Shown: one piece after another, positions 34,033 to 45,121 of the stretch
Layout: the number at the start of each line of letters is the position of its first letter
Position numbering within the stretch: position 1 is the stretch's first letter
Assembly (NCBI GenBank): GCA_965204915.1
Contig: OZ242023.1
Coordinates: 2,976,001 to 3,040,000, forward strand
Direction: 5' to 3'
Source: HK1 sp965204915
Lineage (GTDB): Bacteria; Pseudomonadota; Gammaproteobacteria; HK1
DNA: 64,000 bases
Notes under the pieces: generated by a model
Seen by the model: only the letters and a program-made list of their open reading frames with translations
Databases searched by the model: none
What the model was told of the DNA's origin: nothing
Position numbers and translations under genes: made by a program

Positions 34033-35537
34033 GCCTGCCGGTGCCGGCCTGCGACGCCTCGACCTCCCCGAGCCTGGGGATGCTCCTCGAGGGATACGCG
34101 TCGATTCCCGCCCGGCTCGACCGGGTGATGACCGCGGTATGCGACGACAGCCGCGCGGTGGCGCCCGGAGCGTTGTTCTTCGCACGCCGGGGACGGCGGG
34201 TCGATGCGAGCCGGTTCGCGGGTTGCGCAATCGCATCCGGCGCCGCGGCGGTCGTCATCGAAGGCGCCCCTGCGTCGGTGCGGCTCGACGCCGGGGCGGT
34301 GGTGGTCAGAATCCCCGACGTTGCGGGCGCGGTCGGACACGCGGCATCGCGCTTCCACGGCGATCCGTCGGCGCATCTGTCGATTGCCGCGGTGACCGGA
34401 ACGAACGGGAAGACGAGCGTCACGCATCTGTCGGCACGAAGCTGTGGCGATCGATGTGCGGTGATGGGCACCCTGGGCGCCGGCCCGCCGGAGATGCCGG
34501 AGACGGCGGCCCTCACCACCCCGGGGCCGATCGAGATTCATCGCCGACTCGCGGAGCTGCGGGACGGCGGGATCGGCATGCTCGTCATGGAGGTCTCGTC
34601 GCACGCTCTCGATCAGCGCCGGATCGAGGCGGTCCGCATCGATACCGCGGTGCTCACCAACCTCAGCCGCGACCACCTCGACTACCACCCGGACATGGAA
34701 GCCTATGCGCGCGCCAAGGCGTCCTTGTTCAAGGTACCGGGCCTCTCGCATGCGGTGATCAACATCGACGATCCGTTCGGCCGCGATCTGATCGGCTCGA
34801 CGTCGCCCGGTATCGAGTCCATCGCGCTGACCCTCGGTGACCGGCGCCTCCCGACCGCCTCCCCGCCGACGGTATGGGGCCGCGTGATCGGGGAAGGGCA
34901 GGGGTTGTCGCTCGAAATCGCATCGCCCTGGGGGAGCGGGACACTGGAGACCCGTCTCCTCGGCCGGTTCAACGCGTACAACCTGCTGGCGGCGGTCACG
35001 GTCGCCTGCCTTCACGGACATCGGCTCGACGCGGTGCTCCAGCGGCTGCAGGGCACCGAGCCGATCGTGGGCCGGATGCAGAAGATGGGCGGCGGAGCGC
35101 GGCCCCTCGTGGTCGTGGACTACTCCCATACCCCCGATGCCTTGCGCAACGCGCTGGCCGCGCTCCGGCCGCTGTGCGAGGGGGCCCTCTGGTGCGTGTT
35201 CGGCTGCGGCGGGGAGCGGGACCGCGGCAAACGGCCGCTGATGGCGGAAGCGGCGCAGGCGGGCGCCGACCGGATCATCGTCACCGACGACAATCCCCGC
35301 GGCGAGGACGGCGACGCGATCGTCGCCGACGTCGTCGAAGGATTCACCGAACCCGGCGCCGTACACGTCGAACGTGACCGCGGGCGGGCGATCCACCGTG
35401 CGATCACCGGGGCGGGTGCGGCCGACGTGGTGCTGATCGCGGGCAAGGGGCACGAGGTCAGCCAGGAGTGCAACGGCGCCAGGCTGCCGTTCAGCGATAC
35501 CGCGGCGGCACGCCGTGCGCTGGAGGCATGGCGGTGA
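34029..35537 (+). CDS. murE: UDP-MurNAc-tripeptide synthetase MurE
   Basis: The protein has 502 residues: a variable N-terminal domain, the ATP-binding VTGTNGKTSVTHL, the carbamylated-Lys region YARAKASLF, and the amino-acid specificity motif DDNPRGED. DNPR marks addition of meso-diaminopimelate rather than lysine, as expected for a Gram-negative. The product is the tripeptide nucleotide used by MurF. It overlaps ftsI by 4 bp and murF by 10 bp. Confidence 0.95.
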   Translation: MSLPVPACDASTSPSLGMLLEGYASIPARLDRVMTAVCDDSRAVAPGALFFARRGRRVDASRFAGCAIASGAAAVVIEGAPASVRLDAGAVVVRIPDVAGAVGHAASRFHGDPSAHLSIAAVTGTNGKTSVTHLSARSCGDRCAVMGTLGAGPPEMPETAALTTPGPIEIHRRLAELRDGGIGMLVMEVSSHALDQRRIEAVRIDTAVLTNLSRDHLDYHPDMEAYARAKASLFKVPGLSHAVINIDDPFGRDLIGSTSPGIESIALTLGDRRLPTASPPTVWGRVIGEGQGLSLEIASPWGSGTLETRLLGRFNAYNLLAAVTVACLHGHRLDAVLQRLQGTEPIVGRMQKMGGGARPLVVVDYSHTPDALRNALAALRPLCEGALWCVFGCGGERDRGKRPLMAEAAQAGADRIIVTDDNPRGEDGDAIVADVVEGFTEPGAVHVERDRGRAIHRAITGAGAADVVLIAGKGHEVSQECNGARLPFSDTAAARRALEAWR

Positions 35538-36883
35538 TCCGGATGCGCCTCGGGGAAGCGGCCGCGGCGCTCGGCCTCCGGGCGGCCGGGGAGGACGTGG
35601 TATTCCACGGGGTCGGTACCGACTCGCGTACCGCCTCCAGGGGCGCGTTGTTCGTCGCGGTGCGCGGGCCGAAGTTCGACGGGCACGACTTCATCGGCGA
35701 CGCCCGCCGGCGCGGCGCGGCGGCGTGCCTGGTCGAACGTGCACCGGGCGGCTCGATGCCGTTCGTCCTCGCGCGCGATTCGGTGCGGGCGCTCGGCGAG
35801 CTCGCGGCGGCGTGGAGGAGCCGCTTCCGGGATCTCCTCCTGGTCGGGATCACCGGAAGCAACGGCAAGACCACGGTCAAGGAAATGACCGCCGCCATCC
35901 TCCGGATCTCGGGTCCGGTCTGCGCGACCCGCGGCAATCTCAACAACGAGATCGGCGTCCCCCTTACGTTGTGCGATCTCGACGCCGGGGATCACGCGGC
36001 GGTGGTCGAGCTCGGAGCGAACCATCGGGGCGAGATCGCGGCGCTCACCACTCTGGCCCGGCCTTCGGTGGGGGTCGTCACCCAATGCGCGCCGGCGCAT
36101 CTCGAAGGGTTCGGGAGCATCGAAGGGGTGGCCCGCGCGAAAGGGGAGCTGATCGAGCACCTGCCTGGCGATGCGGTGGCGGTCATCAACGCCGACGACC
36201 CGTACGCGGGGTTGTGGCGGAAGCTGGCCCGGGACCGCCGTTGCATGTCGTTCGGCACCGGCGCCGATGCCGACGTGCGGGTGCGATCGGAATCCTGCGC
36301 GACGGGAAGGCGCGTCTCGCTCGATACGCCGGCAGGGGAAGTGGCGATCGAGCTTGCGCTTCCCGGTGCGCACAACGCGCTCAACGCCGGCGCGGCGGCG
36401 GCGGCGGCGATCGCCGCGGGCGCGAGCCTCGATACGGTCCGGGAAGGTCTCGCCGCGGTGCGGCCCGCGAAGGGGCGCCTGGAATCGAAGCGCGGCCCGC
36501 GGGGCGCCGAGATCATCGACGACACCTACAACGCCAATCCCGCCTCGCTCCAGGCCGGACTCCAGGTGCTCGCAGCGAAGCCCGCGCCGCGCTGGCTCGT
36601 GCTCGGAGACATGGCCGAGCTCGGGGTCGACGGCGCGAGCCTCCATGCCGAAGCAGGCCGTCGTGCGAGACGTCACGGGGTGGAGCGGTTGCTCGTGGTG
36701 GGAGAGCTCGGGGTCGAGGCGGCGCGTGCGTTCGGCGGCGGTGCGACCCACTTCGAGGACCGCGCCGCCCTGGTCGAACGGCTCCGCGAGGAGCTGCCGG
36801 ACGGTGCGACGGTACTCGTCAAGGGGTCCCGGTCGATGGCGATGGAACGGGTGGTGGACGCCATTGCGGAGAGGGCGCACTGA
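35528..36883 (+). CDS. murF: UDP-MurNAc-pentapeptide synthetase MurF
   Basis: The protein has 451 residues. TDSRTASRGALFVAVRG opens the MurF N-domain; ITGSNGKTTVKEM is the ATP loop; LNNEIGVPLTL and DDTYNANPAS are MurF blocks. It adds D-Ala-D-Ala to the tripeptide nucleotide. The Met at 35528 lies within the murE end; the next in-frame Met (35543) would also fit. The stop overlaps the mraY start by one base. Confidence 0.95.
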   Translation: MAVIRMRLGEAAAALGLRAAGEDVVFHGVGTDSRTASRGALFVAVRGPKFDGHDFIGDARRRGAAACLVERAPGGSMPFVLARDSVRALGELAAAWRSRFRDLLLVGITGSNGKTTVKEMTAAILRISGPVCATRGNLNNEIGVPLTLCDLDAGDHAAVVELGANHRGEIAALTTLARPSVGVVTQCAPAHLEGFGSIEGVARAKGELIEHLPGDAVAVINADDPYAGLWRKLARDRRCMSFGTGADADVRVRSESCATGRRVSLDTPAGEVAIELALPGAHNALNAGAAAAAAIAAGASLDTVREGLAAVRPAKGRLESKRGPRGAEIIDDTYNANPASLQAGLQVLAAKPAPRWLVLGDMAELGVDGASLHAEAGRRARRHGVERLLVVGELGVEAARAFGGGATHFEDRAALVERLREELPDGATVLVKGSRSMAMERVVDAIAERAH

Positions 36884-37965
36884 TGCTGCTCGCCCTGTCC
36901 GAATGGCTGACCGCGGAATACGGTGGATTCAGCGTCTTCCGGTACCTCACCCTGCGCGCCATCCTCGGGGTGCTGACCGCCCTCGCGATCTCGCTCATCA
37001 TCGGACCGTACATGATTCGCGGCCTCAGCCGGTCGCGGATCGGCCAGACGGTGCGCGACGACGGCCCGCAATCGCATCTCTCCAAGACGGGCACGCCGAC
37101 GATGGGCGGCGCGCTCATCCTCGTCGCCGTCTCCGTCAGCACCCTCCTGTGGGCCGACCTGGGGAACCGGTTCGTGTGGGTGGTGCTCCTCGTCACCCTG
37201 CTGTTCGGAGCGATCGGCTGGACGGACGACTACCGCAAGCTCGTCCGCGGCGATGCGAAGGGCCTGCCGGCGAGGCAGAAGTACTTCTGGCAATCGGCCG
37301 TCGGTCTCGGATGCGCCGTCTTCCTCTACCACACGGCGCAGCTTCCCGCCGAAACCCGGCTCATCGTCCCCTTCTTCAAGAACTTCATGGTCGATCTCGG
37401 CTGGGGATACGTGGTGCTCACGTACTTCGTCATCGTCGGGTCCAGCAACGCGGTGAACCTCACCGACGGTCTCGACGGCCTCGCGATCCTCCCGGCGGTG
37501 ATGGTCGCGGGGGCGCTCGGAATCTTCGCCTACGTCACCGGGCACCTCAATTTCTCGGACTACCTCGGCTTTCCGTACATCGCCGGGGTCGGCGAGATCG
37601 TCGTCCTGTGCGGCTCGATCGTGGGAGCGGGGCTGGGGTTCCTCTGGTACAACACCTACCCCGCGCAGGTCTTCATGGGCGACGTGGGCGCGCTGGCGCT
37701 CGGCGCCGCGCTCGGACTCATCGCCGTTCTCGTCCGCCAGGAGCTCGTGCTGCTGATCATGGGCGGGGTGTTCGTGATGGAGACGGTGTCCGTCATCCTG
37801 CAGGTCGCGTCGTTCAAACTGACCGGCAAGAGGATGTTCCGGATGGCGCCGCTGCACCACCACTTCGAGCTCAAGGGCTGGCCGGAGCCGCGGGTGATCA
37901 TCCGCTTCTGGGTCATCACCGTGGTGCTGGTCCTGGTCGGGCTGACGACCCTCAAGATCCGGTGA
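36883..37965 (+). CDS. mraY: Phospho-MurNAc-pentapeptide transferase MraY
   Basis: An integral membrane enzyme of 360 residues with about ten helices. Catalytic and binding motifs are TDDYRKL, NLTDGLDGLA, FMGDVGALALG and PLHHHFELKGW. It transfers phospho-MurNAc-pentapeptide to undecaprenyl phosphate, making lipid I on the inner face of the membrane. murD starts 7 bp later. Confidence 0.97.
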   Translation: MLLALSEWLTAEYGGFSVFRYLTLRAILGVLTALAISLIIGPYMIRGLSRSRIGQTVRDDGPQSHLSKTGTPTMGGALILVAVSVSTLLWADLGNRFVWVVLLVTLLFGAIGWTDDYRKLVRGDAKGLPARQKYFWQSAVGLGCAVFLYHTAQLPAETRLIVPFFKNFMVDLGWGYVVLTYFVIVGSSNAVNLTDGLDGLAILPAVMVAGALGIFAYVTGHLNFSDYLGFPYIAGVGEIVVLCGSIVGAGLGFLWYNTYPAQVFMGDVGALALGAALGLIAVLVRQELVLLIMGGVFVMETVSVILQVASFKLTGKRMFRMAPLHHHFELKGWPEPRVIIRFWVITVVLVLVGLTTLKIR

Positions 37966-37972
37966 TCGGGCC

Positions 37973-39376
37973 ATGAATGCGCGCCACACGGCCAACGCCG
38001 GCTCCATGGGCGACAAGCGCCCGCCCGCATCGTCCGGCCACGCCCTCGTCGTCGGCCTGGGCGAGACGGGGCTCTCGTGCGTGCGCCACCTTGCCGGCTT
38101 GCACAGAAAGGTCGTCGCGGTGGACTCGCGCAAGCGCCCTCCCTGCCTCGCGGCGGTCGAGTCGGAGTTCCCGGGGGTCGAGGTCCGTTGCGGCGGCTTC
38201 GATACGCCGATGTTCGACGCCGCGGCGGAGATCGTCGTGAGCCCGGGGGTGTCGGTTCGAGAGCCGGCGTTGCAGGCGGCGGCGGCGCGCGGGGTGCGGA
38301 TCGTCGGCGACGTCGAGCTCTTCGCCCGTGCGGCCGATGCGCCGGTGGTCGCGATCACCGGATCGAACGGGAAGAGCACCGTCACGTCGCTCGTATCGGC
38401 CATGGCCAGGCGCAGCGGGGTGCGGGCCGGAAGCGGCGGCAACCTGGGGCCGCCGGCGCTGTCGCTGCTCGGCCGGGGCTACGAGCTCTACGTGCTGGAG
38501 CTGTCCAGCTTCCAGCTCGAGACGACCAGCGCACTGCGCCCGGCCGCGGCCACCGTGTTGAACGTCAGCGCGGACCACCTCGACCGGTACGAGAGCTTCG
38601 ACGAATACGTCGCGGCGAAACGTCGCGTGTTCAGCGGCGATACGGTGGTGGTCGCGAATCTCGACGATCCCCTGGCTTCACGGCTCGGCGGCGATCGATG
38701 CCCGACCATCGGGTTCAGCACCCGAGCGCACCCGGACGCCCGGTGGTACGTCGAGGGGAGCGGAAGCGAGGGCGCCTCGAACGAGGCGCGGATCGTGCGG
38801 TGCGGCGCCCCGGTCATGGCGGTCGGCCGGATCCCCCTCGCGGGGACCCACAACGTATCCAACGTGCTCGCCGCCCTCGCGCTCGGCGACGCGGTGGGGC
38901 TGGACGCCGGCGCCATGGCCGCGGCGGTCGAGGCATACGCCGGGCTGCCGCACCGTTGCGAGACGGTAGCCTGCCGGAACGGCGTGCGCTGGATCAACGA
39001 TTCCAAGGGTACGAACGTCGGGGCGACGGTGGCCGCCATCGACGGCATCGGCGCGCAGGGACCGATCGTGCTGATTGCCGGCGGACTCGCCAAGGGAGCG
39101 GACTTCTCGCCGCTGCTTGCGCCCGCGCGCCGCCACGTGAGGTGCGCGGTGCTCATCGGACGCGACGCCCCCCGCCTCGCCGCGGCGCTGGGCCGGTGCA
39201 TCGAGATCCGCCACGCCCCGGATCTGGCCGCCGCCGTCGAGATCGCGGCGGAAACCGCATGCGCCGGGGACAGCGTGCTGTTCTCCCCCGTGTGCGCGAG
39301 CTTCGACATGTTCACGAGCTTCGAGGCGCGGGGCGACGCCTTCCGGCGGCTCGTGCTCGCGAGGACCGGACGGTGA
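37973..39376 (+). CDS. murD: UDP-MurNAc-L-Ala:D-Glu ligase MurD
   Basis: The protein has 467 residues. The N-terminal nucleotide fold has ALVVGLGETGLSCVRHL; the ATP loop is VAITGSNGKSTVTSL; the D-Glu site region WINDSKGTNVGAT and the C-terminal LFSPVCASFDMFTSFEARG are family-typical. It adds D-glutamate to UDP-MurNAc-L-Ala. The first 20 residues form a non-conserved leader. The stop overlaps the ftsW GTG. Confidence 0.95.
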   Translation: MNARHTANAGSMGDKRPPASSGHALVVGLGETGLSCVRHLAGLHRKVVAVDSRKRPPCLAAVESEFPGVEVRCGGFDTPMFDAAAEIVVSPGVSVREPALQAAAARGVRIVGDVELFARAADAPVVAITGSNGKSTVTSLVSAMARRSGVRAGSGGNLGPPALSLLGRGYELYVLELSSFQLETTSALRPAAATVLNVSADHLDRYESFDEYVAAKRRVFSGDTVVVANLDDPLASRLGGDRCPTIGFSTRAHPDARWYVEGSGSEGASNEARIVRCGAPVMAVGRIPLAGTHNVSNVLAALALGDAVGLDAGAMAAAVEAYAGLPHRCETVACRNGVRWINDSKGTNVGATVAAIDGIGAQGPIVLIAGGLAKGADFSPLLAPARRHVRCAVLIGRDAPRLAAALGRCIEIRHAPDLAAAVEIAAETACAGDSVLFSPVCASFDMFTSFEARGDAFRRLVLARTGR

Positions 39377-40587
39377 CCGCGCCGGGCGGAGCCCACGCCC
39401 TGCCACGGGTGGCGGCGATCGACCCCAGGGCGATCAATCCCGGGGCGATCGATCCCGGGGCGATCGAACACCGCTACGACGTCCCGTTCCTGCTCGCGGT
39501 GGCGGCGGTGCTTGCGCTCGGCCTGGTGATGGTCGCGTCGGCGTCGACGTCGATCGCGGCGCGGTTGTACGGCGACCCCCTCGCCTACTTCTGGCGCCAG
39601 TCGGCGTACCTCGCCATCGCGGCCGGCGCGATGGCGGTCGCCGCACGGATCCCGGTGAAGCTCTGGGAACGCACCGGCCCCGTCCTCATGCTCGCCGCGG
39701 TGGCGCTGCTCGTGCTGGTGCTGATCCCCGGCATCGGGCGCGAGGTCAACGGCAGCACGCGCTGGATCGGCTTCGGCGCGTTCAACGTGCAGCCCTCCGA
39801 GCTCGCGAAGCTGTCCGTCGTCCTCTATCTCGCGGGCTATCTCGTGCGCCGGGCGGAAGAGGTCCGCATCAAGCGGTCGGGGTTCCTCAAGCCGCTCGCG
39901 GTGCTCGTCGTGGTCTCCCTGCTGCTGCTCCTCGAACCGGACCACGGCGCGACCGTGGTGCTGTGCGCCACCGCGCTCGGGATGCTCTTCCTCGCCGGCG
40001 TCCCCGTCGCGAGGTTCGCGCTGTGGGCGGGCGGCGGCGGCGCGCTGATGGCGGCGGTCGCGCTCACCAAGCCGTACATCGTCCAGCGGCTGATCTCGTT
40101 TCTCGACCCCTGGGCGGATCCCTACGCCAGCGGCTACCAGCTCACCCAGGCGCTCATCGCGATCGGACGGGGCGGCTGGCTCGGCGTGGGGCTGGGCGAA
40201 GGCGTGCAGAAGCTGTTCTACCTGCCGGAGGCGCATACCGACTTCCTGTTCTCGGTGCTGGCGGAGGAGCTCGGCCTCGTCGGCATGCTGGCGATCGTCG
40301 GCCTCTACACGTTCATCGTCCTTCGCGCACTGTCGATCGGCCGGCAGGCGGGGGCCGCCGAGGAGTCGCGGTTCGCCGCGTACGTCGCCTACGGCATCGG
40401 CCTGCTGATCGGACTGCATGCGTTCGTCAACATCGGGGTGAACATCGGGCTGCTGCCGACCAAGGGGCTCACCCTGCCGCTGATGAGCTACGGCGGATCG
40501 AACCTCGTGGTGAGCGGCACGAGCATCGGCATCCTGCTTCGGATCGATCACGAGCGAAGGACGATGCGACGGCGGGCTCCGTCATGA
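39373..40587 (+). CDS. ftsW: Peptidoglycan glycosyltransferase FtsW
   Basis: A SEDS-family membrane protein of 404 residues with about ten helices. Markers are STRWIGFGAFNVQPSELAK, LEPDHGATVV, GYQLTQALIAIGRGGWLGVGL, FLPEAHTDFLFSVLAEE-like LPEAHTDFLF and GLLPTKGLTLPLMSYGGS. It polymerises lipid II at the septum with FtsI. The GTG start overlaps the murD stop (GTGA). The cytoplasmic N-terminus contains a 15-bp tandem repeat coding AID/AINPG units (39415-39467). Confidence 0.95.
   Translation: MTAPGGAHALPRVAAIDPRAINPGAIDPGAIEHRYDVPFLLAVAAVLALGLVMVASASTSIAARLYGDPLAYFWRQSAYLAIAAGAMAVAARIPVKLWERTGPVLMLAAVALLVLVLIPGIGREVNGSTRWIGFGAFNVQPSELAKLSVVLYLAGYLVRRAEEVRIKRSGFLKPLAVLVVVSLLLLLEPDHGATVVLCATALGMLFLAGVPVARFALWAGGGGALMAAVALTKPYIVQRLISFLDPWADPYASGYQLTQALIAIGRGGWLGVGLGEGVQKLFYLPEAHTDFLFSVLAEELGLVGMLAIVGLYTFIVLRALSIGRQAGAAEESRFAAYVAYGIGLLIGLHAFVNIGVNIGLLPTKGLTLPLMSYGGSNLVVSGTSIGILLRIDHERRTMRRRAPS
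39415..39467 (+). repeat. 15-bp tandem repeats inside the ftsW 5' end
   Basis: Units GCGATCGACCCCAGG (39415), GCGATCAATCCCGGG (39430) and GCGATCGATCCCGGG (39445) are followed by a partial unit at 39460. They encode AIDPR, AINPG, AIDPG and AIE in the cytoplasmic N-terminal tail of FtsW. Copy number could vary between strains without changing the frame. Confidence 0.85.
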
Positions 40588-41652
40588 CGAGGCTGCTCGT
40601 GGTGGCTGCAGGCACCGGCGGACACGTCTATCCGGCGCTGGCGGTCGCGGAGCGGCTTCGCTCGATGGGAGTGGACGTCTCCTGGCTCGGCACTGCGGCG
40701 GGTATCGAATCCCGCCTCGTGCCCGCGGCGGGGTTCCCGCTCCACGTGGCGAAGGTGGCGGGGTTGCGCGGCAAGGGGCTCGCCCGGTGGCTGGCCGCAC
40801 CCCTCCAGCTCCTGCGTTCGGCCTTGCGTTCGACGGCGGTGCTGGCGCGGGTGCGCCCCCACGTGGTGCTCGGCATGGGCGGCTACGGCGCCGGTCCCGG
40901 GGGGCTGGTGGCGCGAGCGCTCGGGATCCCTCTCGTCATCCACGAACAGAATGCGGTGCCGGGCCTGACCAACCGGATCCTCTCCCGGTTCGCGACCCGG
41001 ATCCTGGAGGCGTTTCCCGCGAGCTTCGCGCTCCGGCGGCATGCGATCCACACCGGCAATCCGGTGCGCGAGGCGCTCGCCGGCGGTCCCGCGCCGGAGA
41101 CGCGGCTGGCACACCACGGCGGCCGTCTCAGGGTGCTGGTGATCGGCGGCAGCCAGGGCGCGCGCGCGCTCAACGAAGTGGTTCCCCGCGCCCTCGCGAT
41201 CGATGCGCTCGGCGCCAGGGTCACGGTGCGGCACCAGTGCGGCCCGGCGCACGTCGAGGCGACCCGCGACGCCTATGCCGGCCTGGAGGTCGAGGCGGAG
41301 GTCACCGGATACGTCGAGGACATGGGCGCCGCGTACGCGTGGGCCGACGTCGCGGTCTGCCGCGCCGGCGCGATGACCGTGGCCGAGCTCGCGGCGGTCG
41401 GGGTCGCATCCATCCTCGTCCCGTTCCCCTACGCCACCGACGACCATCAAAGCTGCAATGCCCGCTTTCTCGCCGACCGCGGCGCGGCGCTCCTGCTCGC
41501 GGAAGACCGCCTCGATGCCGGCGCGCTGGCCGCGGCCCTCGGTGCGCTGCACGGGGATCGGGGCCGGGTCGAGTCGATGTCGCGGGCCGCATACGACGCC
41601 GCGGTACGCGATGCGGCGCAGCGGGTGGCGGCCCAGTGCCTGGAGGTGGCCC

Positions 41653-41660
<8 letters not shown>
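40584..41660 (+). CDS. murG: Lipid II synthase MurG
   Basis: The protein has 358 residues of GT-B fold. VVAAGTGGHVYPALAVAE holds the first G loop, HEQNAVPGLTNR is conserved, VIGGSQGARALNE is the third G loop, and CRAGAMTVAELAAVG and PFPYATDDHQ bind UDP-GlcNAc. It adds GlcNAc to lipid I at the inner face of the membrane. The ATG overlaps the ftsW stop by 4 bases, and the end overlaps murC by 8. Confidence 0.96.
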
Positions 41661-43109
<1,449 letters not shown>

Positions 43110-43113
<4 letters not shown>

Positions 43114-44165
43114 TCCCGGCGGCAACCGTCGGTCACGCCGGCGCAGGCCCGCGGGGCGCCGGTGCGGAACGCTCGATGGCGTCCCCGGCGAACGCGAGCC
43201 GCGCGGGCGCGGATTCGCGACGTGCCGGCGTCGTTTCCGGCGGAGGCGGCGGCGCGTCGACGCCTCCGGGGAAGACCGGCATCGGTGTGCTGCGCCATCG
43301 CGAGCCTCTGGCCCGGCATACGGTGTGGGGGATCGGAGGTTTCGCCGACCGGTACTTCGAGCCGGCCGGCATCGAGGAGCTCGCGGCGTTTCTCGCCGAT
43401 CTTCCCGAGGGCGAGCCGCTGCTGTGGATCGGGCTCGGCAGCAACCTGCTGGTGCGCGACGGCGGGGTGCGCGGCACCGTCGTCTCCACGGCCCGCCTGC
43501 GTACCGTGGAACGGCTCGGGCCGGAGACGCTCCACGCCGAAGCCGGGGCGGCCTGCCCGCGCGTCGCCAGGCTCGCGGCGCGTCATGGGTTCGCCGGGTG
43601 CGAGTTCCTCGCCGGCATCCCCGGGTCGATCGGCGGCGCACTGGCGATGAATGCCGGCGCCTTCGGCGCCGAGACCTGGCCGGTGGTCCGCGAGGTCGAG
43701 ACGGTCGACGCCCGCGGCGGGCGGCGATGGCGTCCCGCGTCCGACTACCGGCATGGATACAGGACCGTGGACGGGCCGCGCGGAGAGTGGTTCGTGGCCT
43801 GCCGCCTCGTGCTCCGGCCCGATCCGGAGGGCCGGGCCGGAGCACGCATCCGCCAGCTTCTCACCCGACGCGCGGCGACGCAGCCGACCGGCGCGCGAAG
43901 CTGTGGATCGGTGTTCCGCAATCCACCGGGCGACTTCGCCGGACGCCTCATCGAGGCCAGCGGACTGAAGGGCCGTCGCACCGGCGGCGCGGTGGTCTCG
44001 GCCAAACACGCCAACTTCATCATCAACGACGCGGGCGCGCGGGCGGCCGACGTGGAGGCCCTGATCGGGACGATCGTCGCGGAGGTGGAGAGACGCCAGG
44101 GGGTTCGCCTGGAGCCGGAGGTGCGCATCGTCGGCGAGACGCCGGTCGAGGGGGCGGGACGATGA
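43110..44165 (+). CDS. murB: UDP-N-acetylenolpyruvoylglucosamine reductase MurB
   Basis: The protein has 351 residues. The first 55 or so are a low-complexity Ala/Gly/Arg leader that is not part of the family; the domain starts near VLRHREPLARHTVWGIGG. FAD-binding blocks are WIGLGSNLLVRDGGV and CEFLAGIPGSIGGALAMNAG. The catalytic Ser lies in SCGSVFRNP, and VSAKHANFIIN is near the end. It reduces UDP-GlcNAc-enolpyruvate to UDP-MurNAc. The start is at the overlap with murC, but a shorter internal start is possible. Confidence 0.92.
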
Positions 44166-45121
44166 GCGCCGGACCTCACCGGAACGTTCCTCCGCCGCGC
44201 GTCACGCGGCCGTCGGAGTTCGGGCGGGTGGCGGTGCTGTACGGCGGGATCTCGGCCGAGCGCGAGGTGTCGCTGGTCAGCGGCGCGGCGGTGCTCGCCG
44301 CGCTCGCGCGCCGCGGGGTGGACGCGCACGGCATCGATCGCGGCGAGGACGTGGCCGATCGGCTCGTGCCCGGCGGGTTCGACCGGGTGTTCATCATCCT
44401 GCACGGCCGCGGCGGCGAGGACGGCACGATCCAGGGTGCGCTCGACACCCTGGGGCTCCCCTACACGGGCAGCGGCGTGCTCGGCTCCGCGCTGGCCATG
44501 GACAAGCATCGTTCGAAGCTCGTGTGGCGCGCGTGCGGGGTCCCGACCCCGGACTTCGTCATGCTCGAGTCGGAACGCCGGCTGCCCGATGCCGGGAAGG
44601 CCCTCGGCTACCCGCTGGTGGTGAAGCCGGTGCACGAGGGATCGACCATCGGCGTCTCCAAGGTCCACGACGACGAGTCGCTGCATCGCGCCTGGTTCGA
44701 GGCGCTGCGCTTCGACGACGAGATCATCGCCGAGCCGTTTCTGGCCGGTCCCGAGTACACGGCGGCCGTCCTGGGCGGCGCCGGGCTCCCGCTGATCCGG
44801 CTCGAAACGCCGAACGAGCTCTACGACTACGAAGCGAAGTACGCCGACGGGGCCGGCACCCGGTACCACTGTCCGTGCGGCCTCGACGAGGCCACCGAGA
44901 CGACGTTCGAACGGCTTGCCCGAACCGCGTTCGACGTGCTCGGGGCATCGGGATGGGGGCGGGTGGACTTCGTCTGCGACGACGCCGGGAACCCGTACTT
45001 CATCGACGTGAACACCGCCCCCGGGATGACCGGCCACTCCCTCGTGCCGATGGCGGCGCAGGCAATCGGGATCGATTTCGACGATCTCGTCTGGCGGATC
45101 CTGGAGACCAGCCTCGCATGA
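44162..45121 (+). CDS. ddl: D-alanine:D-alanine ligase
   Basis: The protein has 319 residues of ATP-grasp fold. RVAVLYGGISAEREVSLVSG and ILHGRGGEDGTIQGALD lie in the N-terminal domain; PLVVKPVHEGSTIGVSKV is the ATP-binding lobe, and FIDVNTAPGMTGHSLVPMAA holds the metal and product residues. It makes D-Ala-D-Ala for MurF. It overlaps murB and ftsQ by 4 bp each. Confidence 0.95.
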   Translation: MSAGPHRNVPPPRVTRPSEFGRVAVLYGGISAEREVSLVSGAAVLAALARRGVDAHGIDRGEDVADRLVPGGFDRVFIILHGRGGEDGTIQGALDTLGLPYTGSGVLGSALAMDKHRSKLVWRACGVPTPDFVMLESERRLPDAGKALGYPLVVKPVHEGSTIGVSKVHDDESLHRAWFEALRFDDEIIAEPFLAGPEYTAAVLGGAGLPLIRLETPNELYDYEAKYADGAGTRYHCPCGLDEATETTFERLARTAFDVLGASGWGRVDFVCDDAGNPYFIDVNTAPGMTGHSLVPMAAQAIGIDFDDLVWRILETSLA

